64,000 bases of DNA. It comes from CAXBNB01 sp040151475 (GTDB lineage Bacteria; Bacteroidota; Bacteroidia; Cytophagales; Cyclobacteriaceae). Shown piece after piece: positions 53,001 to 60,796 of this stretch. The notes below the pieces were generated by a model. It was not told the origin of the DNA, made no database searches, and saw nothing but the letters and a program-made list of their open reading frames with translations. The DNA lies in contig NZ_JBDKWG010000114.1 of the NCBI RefSeq assembly GCF_040151475.1, forward strand, positions 8,506 to 72,505, written 5' to 3'. Each line of letters starts with the position of its first letter. Within the stretch, counting starts at the first letter, position 1. Both the position numbers and the translations under genes were made by a program.

Positions 53001-53309
53001 ATAACGATAGTTGAAAAAGGAGATAGTGGTAACTCTCCTGTTTATATAGTTTTGAGTGGACGATTAAGGGTTCACGATGGAGACAAAACAGTAGATACTA
53101 TAAAAGAAAGAGGAATAATCGGACATAAATTGATTGTAAGCACAGACGTAAATCCATATTCTATTACCGCAGATACAGACACCATTTTGTTGGTATTAGA
53201 TAAAGACCAACTGTATGACAAAGTATCTAAGCATATAGAAATGGTAGATGGTATTTTGTCTATTGTCAATGAAAGAGAAGTAAAAGAAGAAATAGAATCA
53301 ATTTTTTAA
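50064..53309 (+). CDS. NTT (ADP/ATP carrier)-like membrane protein fused to HEAT repeats and a degenerate cyclic-nucleotide-binding domain
   Basis: A 1081-aa protein from a GTG start. About 15-440 holds about 12 membrane helices (LLLLAKGFCMGVFLASYQIG, FTAGFLGIFSTYIYVQL), the layout of nucleotide transporters of the NTT type or related MFS proteins. About 455-940 is a helical HEAT-like region (HKELRIYAYKRLGQLRSFNT, HVRKSAMVSAGKLKRPEF). About 960-1070 is a cyclic-nucleotide-binding-like beta-barrel (ITIVEKGDSGNSPVYIVLSG), but the phosphate-binding cassette reads IIGHKLIVSTDVNPYSIT instead of a GE...RAA pattern, so the acidic and arginine ligands are missing. First gene of a five-gene operon; the next start is 25-37 bp away. 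It could sense or move nucleotides for the TIR/STAND proteins that follow (inference). Confidence 0.85.
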   Translation: MLQSFLAFLGGQPGEEKPMLLLLAKGFCMGVFLASYQIGSETLFLTTVGKEYLDNAFFTAGFLGIFSTYIYVQLQRRINFSSLVVTNAFITFAILVGLIWFFLYTDYGIIGSEFPILPFVLFVLIGPISSITLLGFWGVFGRVFDLKQSKRIIGGIDTGQLTATMVAFFSIPAMTELGFIDKTNDLLFISAGAAFGILFFTIWIVKDFNIDSATRLRKTDKVKPVKFIDLIKNRYLRLLSLFLIFSMGSAVFTDYVFLSATETMYPVEDELRNFLSFFNGTIMVVSFLIQSFVNDIIIGKYGLKVSLMVMPFVLAIFTLGAIVSGHIFVYDIKTEEYLFFFIFTGMGKLFTASLKDALENPAFKLFFLPFDLKIRFDIQSKIEGVVNEIAVLIAGAMQIGLGLLAFFKLIHYTYFIMALAFAIIYYAGKLFSEYKNALKSTLKDQKSKLKGEGTRNEHNTINVIKSELRDRDPDKVLNALKLLERMEPIMLDFSLLDFIRSEHKELRIYAYKRLGQLRSFNTLEILEREVRKEKDSDVKKIAAQAIEVLHEIDDFKLTETGIKKLVRSTDIKNRIYATKALVKLEEDKYVPFLAELMRDINPHVRKSAMVSAGKLKRPEFWSILIENLHLPTYSNSADSALIASGESVFPNLDSSFYKTGQQLDTMIRIIQIFGKVGGKPASDLLWKKIDFPDKQIVSEILLSLSYIGFEAGDFQGARIKIAIENDIGDIAWNIKALMDIPNDDFIDKMIIEAIKEENKKNFDNIFMLLSMIYDAQSIRLVKDNILVGTTDSVSFAIEMLDIFVDEDLKPKLFSVLDDVRDVDKLIKLNDFYPPEDFESYEDLLLQIINRDYNHINIWTKGLALYKLTLMRGVKVKDDIIANLFNPNPFMLQTAAAVMYRLDKDAYHYHTRRLRTSVKKELDKAIVPPVFKSKEEKFHQKILVVERAILLKQLEAFQKIPGVMLVELALCLDEIQVAKGITIVEKGDSGNSPVYIVLSGRLRVHDGDKTVDTIKERGIIGHKLIVSTDVNPYSITADTDTILLVLDKDQLYDKVSKHIEMVDGILSIVNEREVKEEIESIF

Positions 53310-53346
53310 ATTCATATTTCGCTGTGCATTTTAAATGTTTTTTTTA

Positions 53347-54846
53347 ATGAGTTTTGAAAACGAAATATTACTGGCCTATCATTCTGCGGATGACGAACCC
53401 ATATCCGGGAGTAACAAAGGGTGGGTGTCAAATTTTAATAGGTTTTTGAGTACATTGTTGGAGCAAATATCAGGTCAACCTCCTAAAATTAGATTGGTAA
53501 CAGAGTCTGAAACCAATATGCAGTTGTATTCGGATGCCACAGTGTTGATTACTTTATTTTCGAAAAACTTCCTTAAAAACGAAATCCTGATTCAGGGTAT
53601 TCATGAATTTGCTAAGAACTCTCAAAAACAGGAAGGCCTTGTGATAGACGGTCTTTCCAGACTATTCAAAGTGATCAAATTTCCATTTGAGATAGATGAT
53701 TTATTACCGGAATACTCCAATATACTGACCTATGATTTTTATCAAATTGATCCATTAACTGGTGAACCGCAAGAGTTTCGACGGTTTTTTGGAAACGATG
53801 CTGAGCGTAGCTACTGGATGAAGTTGGTAGATATGGCGTATGATATTTATCAAATACAAAATAAGGTAATAGAAGAAGCGAAGACAATAGATGAGGTACA
53901 ATCTGATAAGAACAAAACCATTTACCTTGCGAATTCAGGGGTAGATATGATCATACAAAGGGATATTGTAAAAAGAGAATTGCTGCGGCACGGATACAAA
54001 GTGTTGCCCAATCATTCTTTGCCCAAAGAAGTACATGCTTTAGAGTCTGCTGTTAAGGATGATTTGGCAAAATGCTGTTTGTCCATTCATCTGATTGGAG
54101 AAGACTATGGATATAAGCCCAAAGGATCCGATTTGTCTGTAGTTGACCTTCAAAATCAAATTGCAGCACAACATACCAGAGATATACTGGCTTATAACGA
54201 AAAATCAGATGCACAGGAAAAATTCAGCCGGTTGATTTGGCTTTCTCCGGATCTGAAAAATGTTAGTGAGAGGCAAAAAATATTTATTGAGGATTTAAAA
54301 AGTGATGCTGCCTCACTAGATGAAGCCGAAGTATTACAAATCCAGTTGCAAGAACTGAAATCTATCATTCGGGAGGAACTGGTGACTGGTGGAAGATTTA
54401 AAACCAAAGAGGTGAAGTTGGCAGAGGATGAAGTTACAATAAACGGAGAGGTGGTATATGTGATTTTTGATAAGATAGATAGAGAAAAAACCAAACCAAT
54501 AATAGATTATCTTCAGGGAAAAGGCCTTCATGTGGTAACCTCTCTTTATGAAGGGGATTTGATTGATCTCAGGTATTTACATCAGGAAAACCTGAGGAGA
54601 TGCGATGCTTCTTTGATTTACTTTGGGGATTCATCGAAAGAATGGATAAAAACAAAATTACAAGATATACTGAAGGCACCTGGTTTTGGAAGGGTAAAGC
54701 CTATGAAAGCTTCAGCAGTGTATTTAGAGAATAAATCAACATTTGATCAAAATAATTTAAGGAATAATGATGTAATGATTCTTGGTGAAGGAGAATTTGA
54801 ACCGCAATCCATAGAACCATTTCTCACTAAACTGGAAATACAATGA
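53347..54846 (+). CDS. Protein with three TIR/DUF4062-like modules, partner of a STAND NTPase
   Basis: A 499-aa soluble protein (ATG 53347; ATG 53335 would add four residues, MFFL). Module A (about 5-165) begins ILLAYHSADDEPISGSNKGW and resembles bacterial TIR effectors of the YAH.D..P...GWV type. Module B (about 189-300) matches DUF4062-like sensors: TIYLANSGVDMIIQRDIVKR, HLIGEDYGYKPKGSDLSVVD. Module C (about 367-495) is another TIR-like fold, VVYVIFDKIDREKTKPIIDY, LYEGDLIDLRYLHQENLRRC, DASLIYFGDSSKEWIKTKLQ. TIR domains can cleave NAD+ or act as adaptors; whether a catalytic Glu is present is not clear (candidates near KNEILIQGIHEF). It overlaps the STAND gene by 4 bp (ATGA), so the two are translationally coupled. 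Confidence 0.85.
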   Translation: MSFENEILLAYHSADDEPISGSNKGWVSNFNRFLSTLLEQISGQPPKIRLVTESETNMQLYSDATVLITLFSKNFLKNEILIQGIHEFAKNSQKQEGLVIDGLSRLFKVIKFPFEIDDLLPEYSNILTYDFYQIDPLTGEPQEFRRFFGNDAERSYWMKLVDMAYDIYQIQNKVIEEAKTIDEVQSDKNKTIYLANSGVDMIIQRDIVKRELLRHGYKVLPNHSLPKEVHALESAVKDDLAKCCLSIHLIGEDYGYKPKGSDLSVVDLQNQIAAQHTRDILAYNEKSDAQEKFSRLIWLSPDLKNVSERQKIFIEDLKSDAASLDEAEVLQIQLQELKSIIREELVTGGRFKTKEVKLAEDEVTINGEVVYVIFDKIDREKTKPIIDYLQGKGLHVVTSLYEGDLIDLRYLHQENLRRCDASLIYFGDSSKEWIKTKLQDILKAPGFGRVKPMKASAVYLENKSTFDQNNLRNNDVMILGEGEFEPQSIEPFLTKLEIQ

Positions 54847-57800
54847 GCGAAAAAGAAATCAAATCAAAAAAACAACAGGGTGCGGTCAGCATATCGGAGC
54901 TTGTTGATCCATTTCCGGGGCTGAGGCCTTTCGGAATTGAAGAGAGTCATTTGTTTTTTGGAAGAGAAGGGCAGAGTGATGAGGTTTTGATGAAACTTGC
55001 CGAGAACAAATTTGTAGCTATACTTGGAGCTTCAGGTAGCGGTAAGTCATCTTTGATGTATTGCGGGTTAATTCCTACTTTGTATGGAGGGTTTATGGCA
55101 GAAGCTGGTTCGGACTGGAGAATTGTAGTCACACGACCCGGTGGCGGCCCTATCGACAATCTGGCCGAGTCATTATTAATTAAAGATGAAGCTTATCATA
55201 ACCTGGATGATGAAGACCAACTTATAAGAAAAACCATTACCTCTACAGTTTTACGAAGTAGCTCATTGGGACTAATTGAGGTAATTAAGCAATTGAAAGC
55301 ATCTGATCGACAAAATGTGCTGATTTTGGTCGATCAGTTTGAAGAATTATTTAGATATAAAAAACTGGAGACACTTTCTTCTGATCTGGACGAATCTTCG
55401 GCATTTGTCAACCTTTTGCTGGAAGCTGTTCATCAATACGATGCTCCGGTATATGTAGCACTCACCATGCGTTCAGATTTTATAGGAGATTGTGCTAGTT
55501 TTCCTGATCTGACTCAGATGATCAATGACAGTCACTATTTGATTCCGCAAATGACAAGGGATCAGAAGAGATTGGCTATCGAAGGGCCGGTTGCTGTAGG
55601 TGGTGGCAAAATCGCACCAAGGCTTACACAGCAGTTGCTTAACGACATTGGAGACAACCCTGATCAATTGCCGATTGTACAGCATGCTTTGATGAGGACA
55701 TGGGCTTTTTGGAAAGAAAACAGAAAAGAAGATGAACCCATGGATCTTAGGCATTACAATGCCATAGGTACATTAAGAGAAGCACTTTCTCAGCATGCCA
55801 ATGAAGCTTACGATTCACTTTCCAAACGTGAACAGGAGATTTGTGAAGTTATGTTCAAGGCTTTGACTGAAAGGGGAACGGAATCTTCCGGTATCAGGCG
55901 GCCAACAAAACTAGCTACTATAGCAGCGATAGCCGGAGTAAATGAGGAAGAAGTAACCAGGGTAATTGATAAATTTCGTGAGCCCGGCAGAACATTGTTG
56001 ATGCCTCCTCATGGGGTTAGACTAGATTCTGAAACGGTAATAGATATTTCTCACGAAAGTTTGATGAGAATCTGGACGAGATTGAAGTCCTGGCTGGATG
56101 AAGAATCTCGATCTGCTGAGATGTACCTGAAACTGGCAGAGTCAGCGGAAAGATTCCAACTGGGAAGGGCAGGACTATGGAAAATGCCGGATTTGCAACT
56201 GGCACTCAACTGGCAGGAGGAAAATCGACCCACTTTGGTTTGGGGACAAAGATATGAGCCTGCTTATGAGAGAACTCTTGTTTTTCTGGAGACCAGTAAA
56301 AAAGCCTACGAGACAGAACAAAAAAACAAAGAACTTTTACAAAAAAGACAATTAAAACGATCAAGAATAGCAGCACTATTTCTGGCAGCTGCTGCTTTGA
56401 TTTCTATTTTCTTTGTAGTGATGGCTCAAATTCAGAGGGCGGAGGCTGAAAAACAGACTGATGCTGCTTTGGTGGCTCAACAAGAAGCACAAGCAAATGC
56501 AGATAGAGCAGATGCAGAAGCAAAAAGAGCAGAAAGGTTAGCTGCTGATGCAGAAAAGGAAAAAAATAATGCTTTGGCTGCTCAAAAAGAAGCTGAGGCT
56601 CAAAGGGAATTAGCCTTTGCTGCTCAAAAGGAAGCGCAAGCTGCTCAAAGACAAGCTCAGGCCAATGCTGATGAAGCTGAAGTACAAAGAGCCGCTGCTG
56701 AAAGGCAAACTGAACTTGCTAACGCAGCTAAAGCGGAGGCACAAGTAAATTTAGAAGCCGCAGAAAAAGCAAAAGCTGATGCAGACCGTTTACGTTACCA
56801 AGCTATTGCTCAATCTATGGCTATTAAATCTCAAAAGATAAAAGATAGACCAGAGCAGCAGGGAGCGATAGCCAGGCAAGGATTTTTGTTTTATGATAAA
56901 TATGGAGACAAAGAATACAATGGAGATGTATATGCCGGAGTATATTATGCTCTTAGGGAGTTGACAAAAGACACGACTAAAGTAGGAGAGGCGCAATACC
57001 ATAGAAATCACTATGCGGGACATTCTGGTTCTGTGCGTTCTGTGGTATATTCTAAAGATGGAAAAAGACTATATTCTGCCGGGTCAGATGGAAAGATTCT
57101 TCTATGGAATATGGAAAATGATGCCCGTACTTATACAGTATTGGATTCTACCAGTGTGGTCAACCGTGTGGTAGGTATTAGCAATGATGAAAGGTGGTTG
57201 GCACTAGGCAGTGATAACTATGAAGTTTTTATCTATGACCTGAAATCAAAAGATGCCAAACCTAAAAAGGTGTCCGGGCATGCCGGAGCAGTATTCGATT
57301 TAGCATTTATGCCGGATAATAGTGGGTTTATATACACTTCAGGTGATGGAGTGATCAGGAAAAGTGATTTTATAGCCAGTACTCCTATTGCTCAGGTTTC
57401 TTCTCGTGTAAAATCATTGACGATCAGTCCTGATGGAAGTATTTTAGCCGGGGGAAATGAAGAAGGTCATGTTGTTATCTGGGATTTGAACAACAACAAT
57501 GAGGAACGCCAATTGTACAGGACTGAAAAAGTTCCAGTTAGTGCGATTAGTTTCAGCAATGACGGTAAATTGTTGGTATTTGGTGACGAAACCGGAGTTC
57601 TTACCATTTGGGATTTGGATGCAAAAAGGGTGTTGAAAAAAATATCAGGGCATGAATCGGATATCACTGATTTGGAATTCAATGCAGACAATAGTTTGTT
57701 GGCTTCTACCAGTAGAGATGGTACTGCCCGACTTTGGATTATGGAAAATCTGAATGATTTACCAATAGAATTGGACGATCATGGAAAAGGAATTGAAAGT

Positions 57801-58037
57801 GAGGGATGGGTATGGTCAGTGAGCTTTAGTCCTGATGGTAAGTCGTTGGTGACAGGTGCAGGAGATTCCAATATTAGAATCTGGCCAGTGAAACCAGATG
57901 GAATGGCTGACGAGATTTGTAATTATATCAGTGAAAACATGATGAAATCTATCTGGGTGGCTTATGTGGCAGAGGATATAGAATATCAATATACCTGTGA
58001 AGGAAAGCCTATCAGGGAAGAACAAAGTATTGAATAA
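54843..58037 (+). CDS. nSTAND1 NTPase with central membrane helix, coiled coil and WD40 propeller
   Basis: A 1064-aa protein. DPFPGLRPFGIEESHLFFGR is the nSTAND1 signature; Walker A is GASGSGKSS (62-70) and Walker B VLILVDQFEELF (159-170); DNPDQLPIVQHALMRTW and the winged-helix part DISHESLMRIWTRLKSWLD follow. A basic KRQLKRSR precedes one membrane helix (about 509-530), then an Ala/Gln/Glu-rich coiled coil (about 532-650) and about seven WD40 repeats (726-1014, e.g. GHSGSVRSVVYSKDGKRLYS, GSILAGGNEEGHVVIWDL). By the positive-inside rule the NTPase is cytoplasmic and the WD40 part periplasmic. STAND proteins are switches that oligomerise on sensing a ligand. It overlaps the TIR gene and is 3 bp before the barrel gene. 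Confidence 0.92.
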   Translation: MSEKEIKSKKQQGAVSISELVDPFPGLRPFGIEESHLFFGREGQSDEVLMKLAENKFVAILGASGSGKSSLMYCGLIPTLYGGFMAEAGSDWRIVVTRPGGGPIDNLAESLLIKDEAYHNLDDEDQLIRKTITSTVLRSSSLGLIEVIKQLKASDRQNVLILVDQFEELFRYKKLETLSSDLDESSAFVNLLLEAVHQYDAPVYVALTMRSDFIGDCASFPDLTQMINDSHYLIPQMTRDQKRLAIEGPVAVGGGKIAPRLTQQLLNDIGDNPDQLPIVQHALMRTWAFWKENRKEDEPMDLRHYNAIGTLREALSQHANEAYDSLSKREQEICEVMFKALTERGTESSGIRRPTKLATIAAIAGVNEEEVTRVIDKFREPGRTLLMPPHGVRLDSETVIDISHESLMRIWTRLKSWLDEESRSAEMYLKLAESAERFQLGRAGLWKMPDLQLALNWQEENRPTLVWGQRYEPAYERTLVFLETSKKAYETEQKNKELLQKRQLKRSRIAALFLAAAALISIFFVVMAQIQRAEAEKQTDAALVAQQEAQANADRADAEAKRAERLAADAEKEKNNALAAQKEAEAQRELAFAAQKEAQAAQRQAQANADEAEVQRAAAERQTELANAAKAEAQVNLEAAEKAKADADRLRYQAIAQSMAIKSQKIKDRPEQQGAIARQGFLFYDKYGDKEYNGDVYAGVYYALRELTKDTTKVGEAQYHRNHYAGHSGSVRSVVYSKDGKRLYSAGSDGKILLWNMENDARTYTVLDSTSVVNRVVGISNDERWLALGSDNYEVFIYDLKSKDAKPKKVSGHAGAVFDLAFMPDNSGFIYTSGDGVIRKSDFIASTPIAQVSSRVKSLTISPDGSILAGGNEEGHVVIWDLNNNNEERQLYRTEKVPVSAISFSNDGKLLVFGDETGVLTIWDLDAKRVLKKISGHESDITDLEFNADNSLLASTSRDGTARLWIMENLNDLPIELDDHGKGIESEGWVWSVSFSPDGKSLVTGAGDSNIRIWPVKPDGMADEICNYISENMMKSIWVAYVAEDIEYQYTCEGKPIREEQSIE
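56440..56790. repeat. Imperfect Ala/Gln/Glu codon repeats of the STAND coiled coil
   Basis: The stretch encoding the coiled coil reuses similar blocks, such as GCTGCTCAAAAAGAAGC near 56578 and GCTGCTCAAAAGGAAGC near 56620, in register with heptads of the protein. Repeat number could vary between strains. Confidence 0.6.
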
Positions 58038-58040
58038 CCA

Positions 58041-59171
58041 ATGAATTGCTTTATGTTGAATAAAAGATTACTATTATTTTTATGTATTTTGTTCTGTGTG
58101 GTTTTTCATTCCAGGGCACAGTTTAACCTTAAGAAGCAATCGACTGTTTCCGAAGGAATAAACTATTCTCTCTTGTTGAATCAGGCTGAAGATGATTTCG
58201 AAAAAGGTAATTTGTCAAGAATACCGGGAAATCTGGAGAAAGGGTTTGTTAAAAATGGTTTCTCAAAAGAAGAGGTTATTAGGGCCCGCCGTTTGCTGAC
58301 CATGGTGTATCTGTTTTCTGACAATGAGCCAGCCGCTGAAGAAGAATTGATTCTGTTGCTGAAAGCAGATCCGGAGCACCCTATTAACCCTTTAACAGAT
58401 CCGGCAGAATTTCAATATTTATATCAAAAATTCCGTACCAAACCGATATTCAGAGTAGCACTTAATTTTGGGTTTAATCAGTCAAGAGTAAACGTTATGG
58501 ATTTGTTTGCTACTACCAATACCAACAATTCTGATGAAGTTTTTACTCCTAAAATAGGTTTACAATATGGATTGTCTATAGAACGGGAGTTTGGCTTTAA
58601 AGGGTTAGAAGTTTCTTTAGGAGCACTCTACACAGGAAAAAAATATGCACTGAGTGATGTTATAATTACTGAGGATATAGGGCTAGACACAGAGAATGCT
58701 TTTTCTACTATGGAGCAGGTGGATGCTGCAATTTATTTGGATATTCCATTGTACTTGCGATACAATATAAATATATCAGGTTCAAAATTTGTTCCATTCG
58801 TATATTTGGGAGCAGAAGCCAATATTTTATTTTCTGCTTCAAGAACAGATGGTTCCCGGACAGGAGCACAATCAATCACGGCATCCACACAAGATTTGAA
58901 GGCATCAGAAGAGAGGAACAAACAAAGCTATTCTTTGATTGGGGGAGTGGGGTTTAAGTACAAATTGAAAACGAATTTTTTTAAGTTTGAAGCCAAATAT
59001 TCAAATGGGCAAACCAATTTGGTAAATCCGGAGAATAGGTATTCAAATCAGACTACAGTATTCAGGTTAGCACACGTTGACAACAATCAATCTATCGATT
59101 TGATTTCAGTTAATTTTGGATATGTGATGTCTATCTACAATCCCAAAAAGCTGAAAAAGTATAGAAATTAA
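58041..59171 (+). CDS. Outer membrane beta-barrel protein (PorT-like) with N-terminal helical domain
   Basis: A 376-aa exported protein (signal ends FHSRAQ; ATG at 58053 is an alternative start). About 35-125 is helical and TPR-like (ARRLLTMVYLFSDNEPAAEE, LLLKADPEHPINPLTDPAEF). From about 130 alternating hydrophobic beta strands form a barrel of the PorT/outer membrane beta-barrel type (FRVALNFGFNQSRVNVM, YLRYNINISGSKFVPFVYLG, VNFGYVMSIYNPKKLKK). It starts 3 bp after the STAND gene and is followed by a lipoprotein 17 bp later, so the operon combines cytoplasmic, inner-membrane and outer-membrane parts. Function unknown; it may anchor the periplasmic WD40 domain to the outer membrane (inference). 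Confidence 0.85.
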   Translation: MNCFMLNKRLLLFLCILFCVVFHSRAQFNLKKQSTVSEGINYSLLLNQAEDDFEKGNLSRIPGNLEKGFVKNGFSKEEVIRARRLLTMVYLFSDNEPAAEEELILLLKADPEHPINPLTDPAEFQYLYQKFRTKPIFRVALNFGFNQSRVNVMDLFATTNTNNSDEVFTPKIGLQYGLSIEREFGFKGLEVSLGALYTGKKYALSDVIITEDIGLDTENAFSTMEQVDAAIYLDIPLYLRYNINISGSKFVPFVYLGAEANILFSASRTDGSRTGAQSITASTQDLKASEERNKQSYSLIGGVGFKYKLKTNFFKFEAKYSNGQTNLVNPENRYSNQTTVFRLAHVDNNQSIDLISVNFGYVMSIYNPKKLKKYRN

Positions 59172-59188
59172 AAATCAAGCATTTTATA

Positions 59189-60565
59189 ATGATTCGAAAA
59201 TATAAACAGTATTTGTTAATAGGTTTAATCTTTTTTGCAGCTTGTAGCCCAACGGATGATTCCAGTCCGCTACCGGAAGATTTTTTCGTTAAATTTTATG
59301 GAAACAACAGCGTAGAAGCTGGTTATGATGTGCTTGTTACTGATACAGGTTATTTGGTTTTTGGCTCTACAAATAGCCCTGAATTGAACCTTAGTGACGG
59401 TGAAGACAGTGATTTTTATCTTGTGTTCACCGACTCACAGGGTAACTCTACAAGTGAAGTGGTATTCGGAACAGATGCTGAAGATATTCCTTCCAGAATT
59501 AAACCTACAAGTGATGGAGGTTATATAGTGGTTGGTACAACTACAGCAGCAGATTCAGAGCATACTGATATTATAGTGTATAAGCTGGATGCTAATGGAG
59601 CTGTATCTGGCGGATGGCCCGTTACCTATGGCTTTGTTAAAACAACACCTTTCGAAGGACAGAATGCGGAAGATTCCAATGAAGAGGGCTATGATATTGT
59701 GGAAACTGAGGATGGTGATTATGTTGTTTTAGGAACAACCAACAATGTAAACACTGACAAGGACAATCCTAACCCTACGTTAGACAAGCAGGATATCTAT
59801 TTGTTCAAAATATCTTCTACTGAAGTTGACCACCCAATTATCTGGGAGAGGGTAACTGGTTTTGATAATGGTAACGATCAGGGAAGGTCTTTGATCGTTA
59901 CAAATACCGGATTAGCTATAATGGGTCAAACCAATGTGGATAAGGATGGAGCAGGTACAGGTACAAATATTTTATTCTTAACAACTGATGAGGAAGGATT
60001 GGATAGCCAATTTAAAGTGTTTGGTACTGGTGATGGTACCAATGAGACTGGATCTAAAATGAAAAAAACCAGTGATGGTGGGGTTATCATTGTAGGAACT
60101 GCTTCTACCGGATCAATCAACAGTTCCATTCTAATGAAAGTAACAGCAAATCGTACATTGACATTTTTTGAGACCTTGAGTATTAGAGAATTGGATGCAG
60201 GTGGAAATAGAAATGACAATGCTATAATCAATAATTTTGGCTATGATGTGGTAGAACTTTCGACTGGTGGCTATTTGGTAGTAGGAAAAAGAACTGGTGG
60301 AACTTTGGAGGGTGATCCTAGTGGAGATGACATATATATTATTAAAACAGATTCATTCGGAAAAATCAAAGAGGGAACATCCGAAGATTTAAAAGAAGGA
60401 CTTTTTGAGAAAAAATACGGTGGATCAGGTAATGATCAGGCCAATGCAGTGGTAGAGTTACCAAGTGGAAAATTATTGATTGCAGGTACCAATGATTTTG
60501 GAGGTACCAACTCCACTATGATGATGTTAATGAAAGTAAACCGAAACGGTGAGCTTTTAAGGTAA
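59189..60565 (+). CDS. Lipoprotein with seven propeller-like repeats
   Basis: A 458-aa lipoprotein with cysteine 19 (LIFFAACSPTDDS). Seven repeats of the form (G)xD/S-I/V-x-x-T/S-x-D/G-G-Y-x-V-V-G-T are visible, e.g. GYDVLVTDTGYLVFGST, IKPTSDGGYIVVGTT, GYDIVETEDGDYVVLGTT, GRSLIVTNTGLAIMGQT, KMKKTSDGGVIIVGTA, GYDVVELSTGGYLVVGKR and ANAVVELPSGKLLIAGT. Seven units suggest a seven-bladed propeller at the outer membrane. It is the last gene of the five-gene operon and would be a good ligand-binding or partner-binding surface part of the system (inference). The family resembles Bacteroidota lipoproteins with similar propeller repeats of unknown role. Confidence 0.85.
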   Translation: MIRKYKQYLLIGLIFFAACSPTDDSSPLPEDFFVKFYGNNSVEAGYDVLVTDTGYLVFGSTNSPELNLSDGEDSDFYLVFTDSQGNSTSEVVFGTDAEDIPSRIKPTSDGGYIVVGTTTAADSEHTDIIVYKLDANGAVSGGWPVTYGFVKTTPFEGQNAEDSNEEGYDIVETEDGDYVVLGTTNNVNTDKDNPNPTLDKQDIYLFKISSTEVDHPIIWERVTGFDNGNDQGRSLIVTNTGLAIMGQTNVDKDGAGTGTNILFLTTDEEGLDSQFKVFGTGDGTNETGSKMKKTSDGGVIIVGTASTGSINSSILMKVTANRTLTFFETLSIRELDAGGNRNDNAIINNFGYDVVELSTGGYLVVGKRTGGTLEGDPSGDDIYIIKTDSFGKIKEGTSEDLKEGLFEKKYGGSGNDQANAVVELPSGKLLIAGTNDFGGTNSTMMMLMKVNRNGELLR

Positions 60566-60661
60566 TAGTAATATTCTAATATTAATTTTTATTATTTGAA
60601 TATTCAGTAGAAAATATTTACATTAGAAATCGAATGTAAAGCTGAAAATACGATTTATTCA

Positions 60662-60751
60662 ATGAGTGCAACAGATTCTAATAAAAATTCAATTGTTGCT
60701 TGTTGTTTAGAAGGTCATTTAGTTTTTACAGTAAAAAAAGATAATAAATAG
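60662..60751 (+). CDS. Possible 29-aa leader peptide
   Basis: A short ORF beginning MSATDSNKNSIVACCLEGHL whose stop codon lies in the left arm of the hairpin at 60746-60775. No clear ribosome binding site is visible and there is no homology I recognise. Its placement before a hairpin recalls leader-peptide arrangements, but it could be chance. Confidence 0.25.
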   Translation: MSATDSNKNSIVACCLEGHLVFTVKKDNK

Positions 60752-60775
60752 TGCAATTGTCAAATTGCACTATTT
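60746..60775. promoter_or_regulatory. Perfect 13-bp hairpin 22 nt before the large adhesin gene
   Basis: AAATAGTGCAATT/AATTGCACTATTT with a GTCA loop. Only three Ts follow, so it is a weak terminator at best; it may end the upstream operon transcript or control the leader of the large gene. The 231-bp space 60566-60796 also holds a possible leader ORF and is otherwise AT-rich with no clear promoter. Confidence 0.55.
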
Positions 60776-60796
60776 GAATAATATTAAATAAGCGCT

